From Candidatus Sericytochromatia bacterium (GTDB taxonomy: Bacteria; Cyanobacteriota; Sericytochromatia; JACMPN01), in assembly GCA_014377495.1 (NCBI GenBank), contig JACMPN010000639.1, forward strand, positions 1 through 5,802: 5,802 nucleotides of DNA. Direction: 5' to 3'. Positions within the stretch are counted from its first letter, which is position 1, and each line of letters opens with the position of its first letter. Below, in pieces: positions 5,614 to 5,802 of this stretch. The notes beneath the pieces were generated by a model. The model had not been told where the DNA came from. It saw nothing but the letters and a program-made list of their open reading frames with translations, and did not search any database. The position numbers and the translations under genes are program-made.

Positions 5614-5802
5614 TCAGGATCCCATGAGCCCTTCGGGGCTCTTTTTTTCGACCAGCCCTTCGGGGCTCTTTTTTTCGACCAAGCCTCCGGGCGCTTCTTC
5701 GCCGACGCGGCCGATAAGGTCCGGTCCGAAGTTCTCCACAAAGCCTTCACTGGTCCGTAACGTGAACAGCCGAACCAGCTGTTTCAGGTCGAGCGTCTCG
5801 GC
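5614..5802 (-). CDS. 3' end of an unrecognised leftward gene with a repeated C-terminal tail
   Basis: The minus strand is open from the right edge to TGA 5616-5614, giving the last 62 residues of a protein whose start lies outside the window. The upstream part (ETLDLKQLVRLFTLRTSEGF, then VENFGPDLIGRVGEEA) has a normal protein composition, and roughly 73% of its codons end in G or C, so it looks coding. I do not recognise the family. The tail is a 9-residue repeat: APGGLVEKK, SPEGLVEKK, then SPEGLMGS at the end. The repeat exists because a 27-bp DNA unit is duplicated in frame, and the same DNA on the other strand is the rplS terminator. The stop codon is only 10 bp from the rplS stop, so the two genes are tightly convergent. 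The tail is probably a disordered, charged extension. Confidence 0.55.
   Translation of the reverse strand, partial: AETLDLKQLVRLFTLRTSEGFVENFGPDLIGRVGEEAPGGLVEKKSPEGLVEKKSPEGLMGS
5626..5648 (+). terminator. First rplS intrinsic terminator (UUCG loop)
   Basis: GAGCCC (5626-5631) pairs with GGGCTC (5636-5641) around TTCG, followed by seven T (5642-5648). The closing C-G pair with a UUCG loop is the very stable tetraloop class. It lies 22 bp past the rplS stop codon and is a textbook Rho-independent terminator. Confidence 0.93.
5627..5680. repeat. Two exact tandem copies of a 27-bp unit carrying the terminator
   Basis: Bases 5627-5653 and 5654-5680 are identical. Each holds the terminator stem, the TTCG loop, the seven-T tract and CGACC. 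Beyond 5681 the pattern continues as a diverged third unit: CTTTTTTTCGACCA is followed by AGCCTCCGGGCGC (5682-5694) instead of the hairpin sequence. The period equals nine codons, and on the minus strand the unit encodes SPEGLVEKK in the convergent gene. Confidence 0.9.
5654..5675 (+). terminator. Second rplS intrinsic terminator (duplicate)
   Basis: AGCCC (5654-5658) pairs with GGGCT (5663-5667) around TTCG; one C and then seven T (5669-5675) follow. It lacks the outermost pair of the first copy (C5653 faces C5668), so it is slightly weaker, and serves as backup to the first. Confidence 0.85.

Noticed and set aside
4731..5750. Long leftward open frame of 339 codons covering rplS antisense and the upstream gap
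   Set aside because: It is antisense to the certain rplS gene, is rich in Pro, Arg and Gly with no motif, and reflects scarcity of stops in GC-rich DNA.
5446..5760. Rightward open frame reading repeated FFDQPFGAL through the terminators
   Set aside because: It overlaps rplS out of frame and lacks a ribosome binding site; its repeat is simply the terminator duplication read in another frame.

Overview
The window reads as chromosomal housekeeping and accessory sequence from a high-GC bacterium, probably with a Gram-negative envelope. It encodes a lipoprotein with a clear lipobox and Ala after the Cys, genes begin with GGAG-type ribosome binding sites, and two promoters look sigma70-like (TTGGCT-N17-TATAAT and TTGCTG-N17-TATAGT). 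The lineage cannot be fixed by eye. The genes most useful for placing it are rplS (ribosomal protein L19) and hisC (histidinol-phosphate aminotransferase).

Layout, left to right. (1) Bases 1-215 hold a possible 3' end of a rightward gene (stop at 102-104), two short inverted repeats and a hairpin terminator. (2) A leftward gene for a small lipoprotein (216-743). (3) A 311-bp divergent gap with no convincing gene. (4) A rightward DUF2203-family gene (1055-1552), closed by a perfect 15-bp hairpin shared with the convergent gene that follows. (5) A leftward gene (1640-2272) that looks like an HPt phosphotransfer domain fused to a degenerate receiver-like domain. (6) An 86-bp divergent gap with a strong promoter whose -35 box lies inside a perfect 8+8 bp dyad, leading into hisC (2359-3450). 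(7) A leftward SGNH/GDSL-type hydrolase gene (3550-4824) starting at GTG. (8) A 422-bp gap that appears non-coding, with the rplS promoter at its right end. (9) rplS (5247-5603), followed by two tandem copies of a UUCG-loop intrinsic terminator. (10) The 3' end of an unrecognised leftward gene (5614 to beyond 5802), in whose reading frame the terminator repeat encodes a 9-residue protein repeat.

The genes are mostly single transcription units in alternating orientation, each bounded by its own terminator or promoter, so operon logic says little about shared function. No mobile element, CRISPR array, tRNA or rRNA is visible. I see no obvious new multi-gene system. The points most worth a second look are the tandem terminators overlapping coding sequence, the HPt/pseudo-receiver protein, the dyad over the hisC promoter, and the enlarged SGNH protein with an altered catalytic block.
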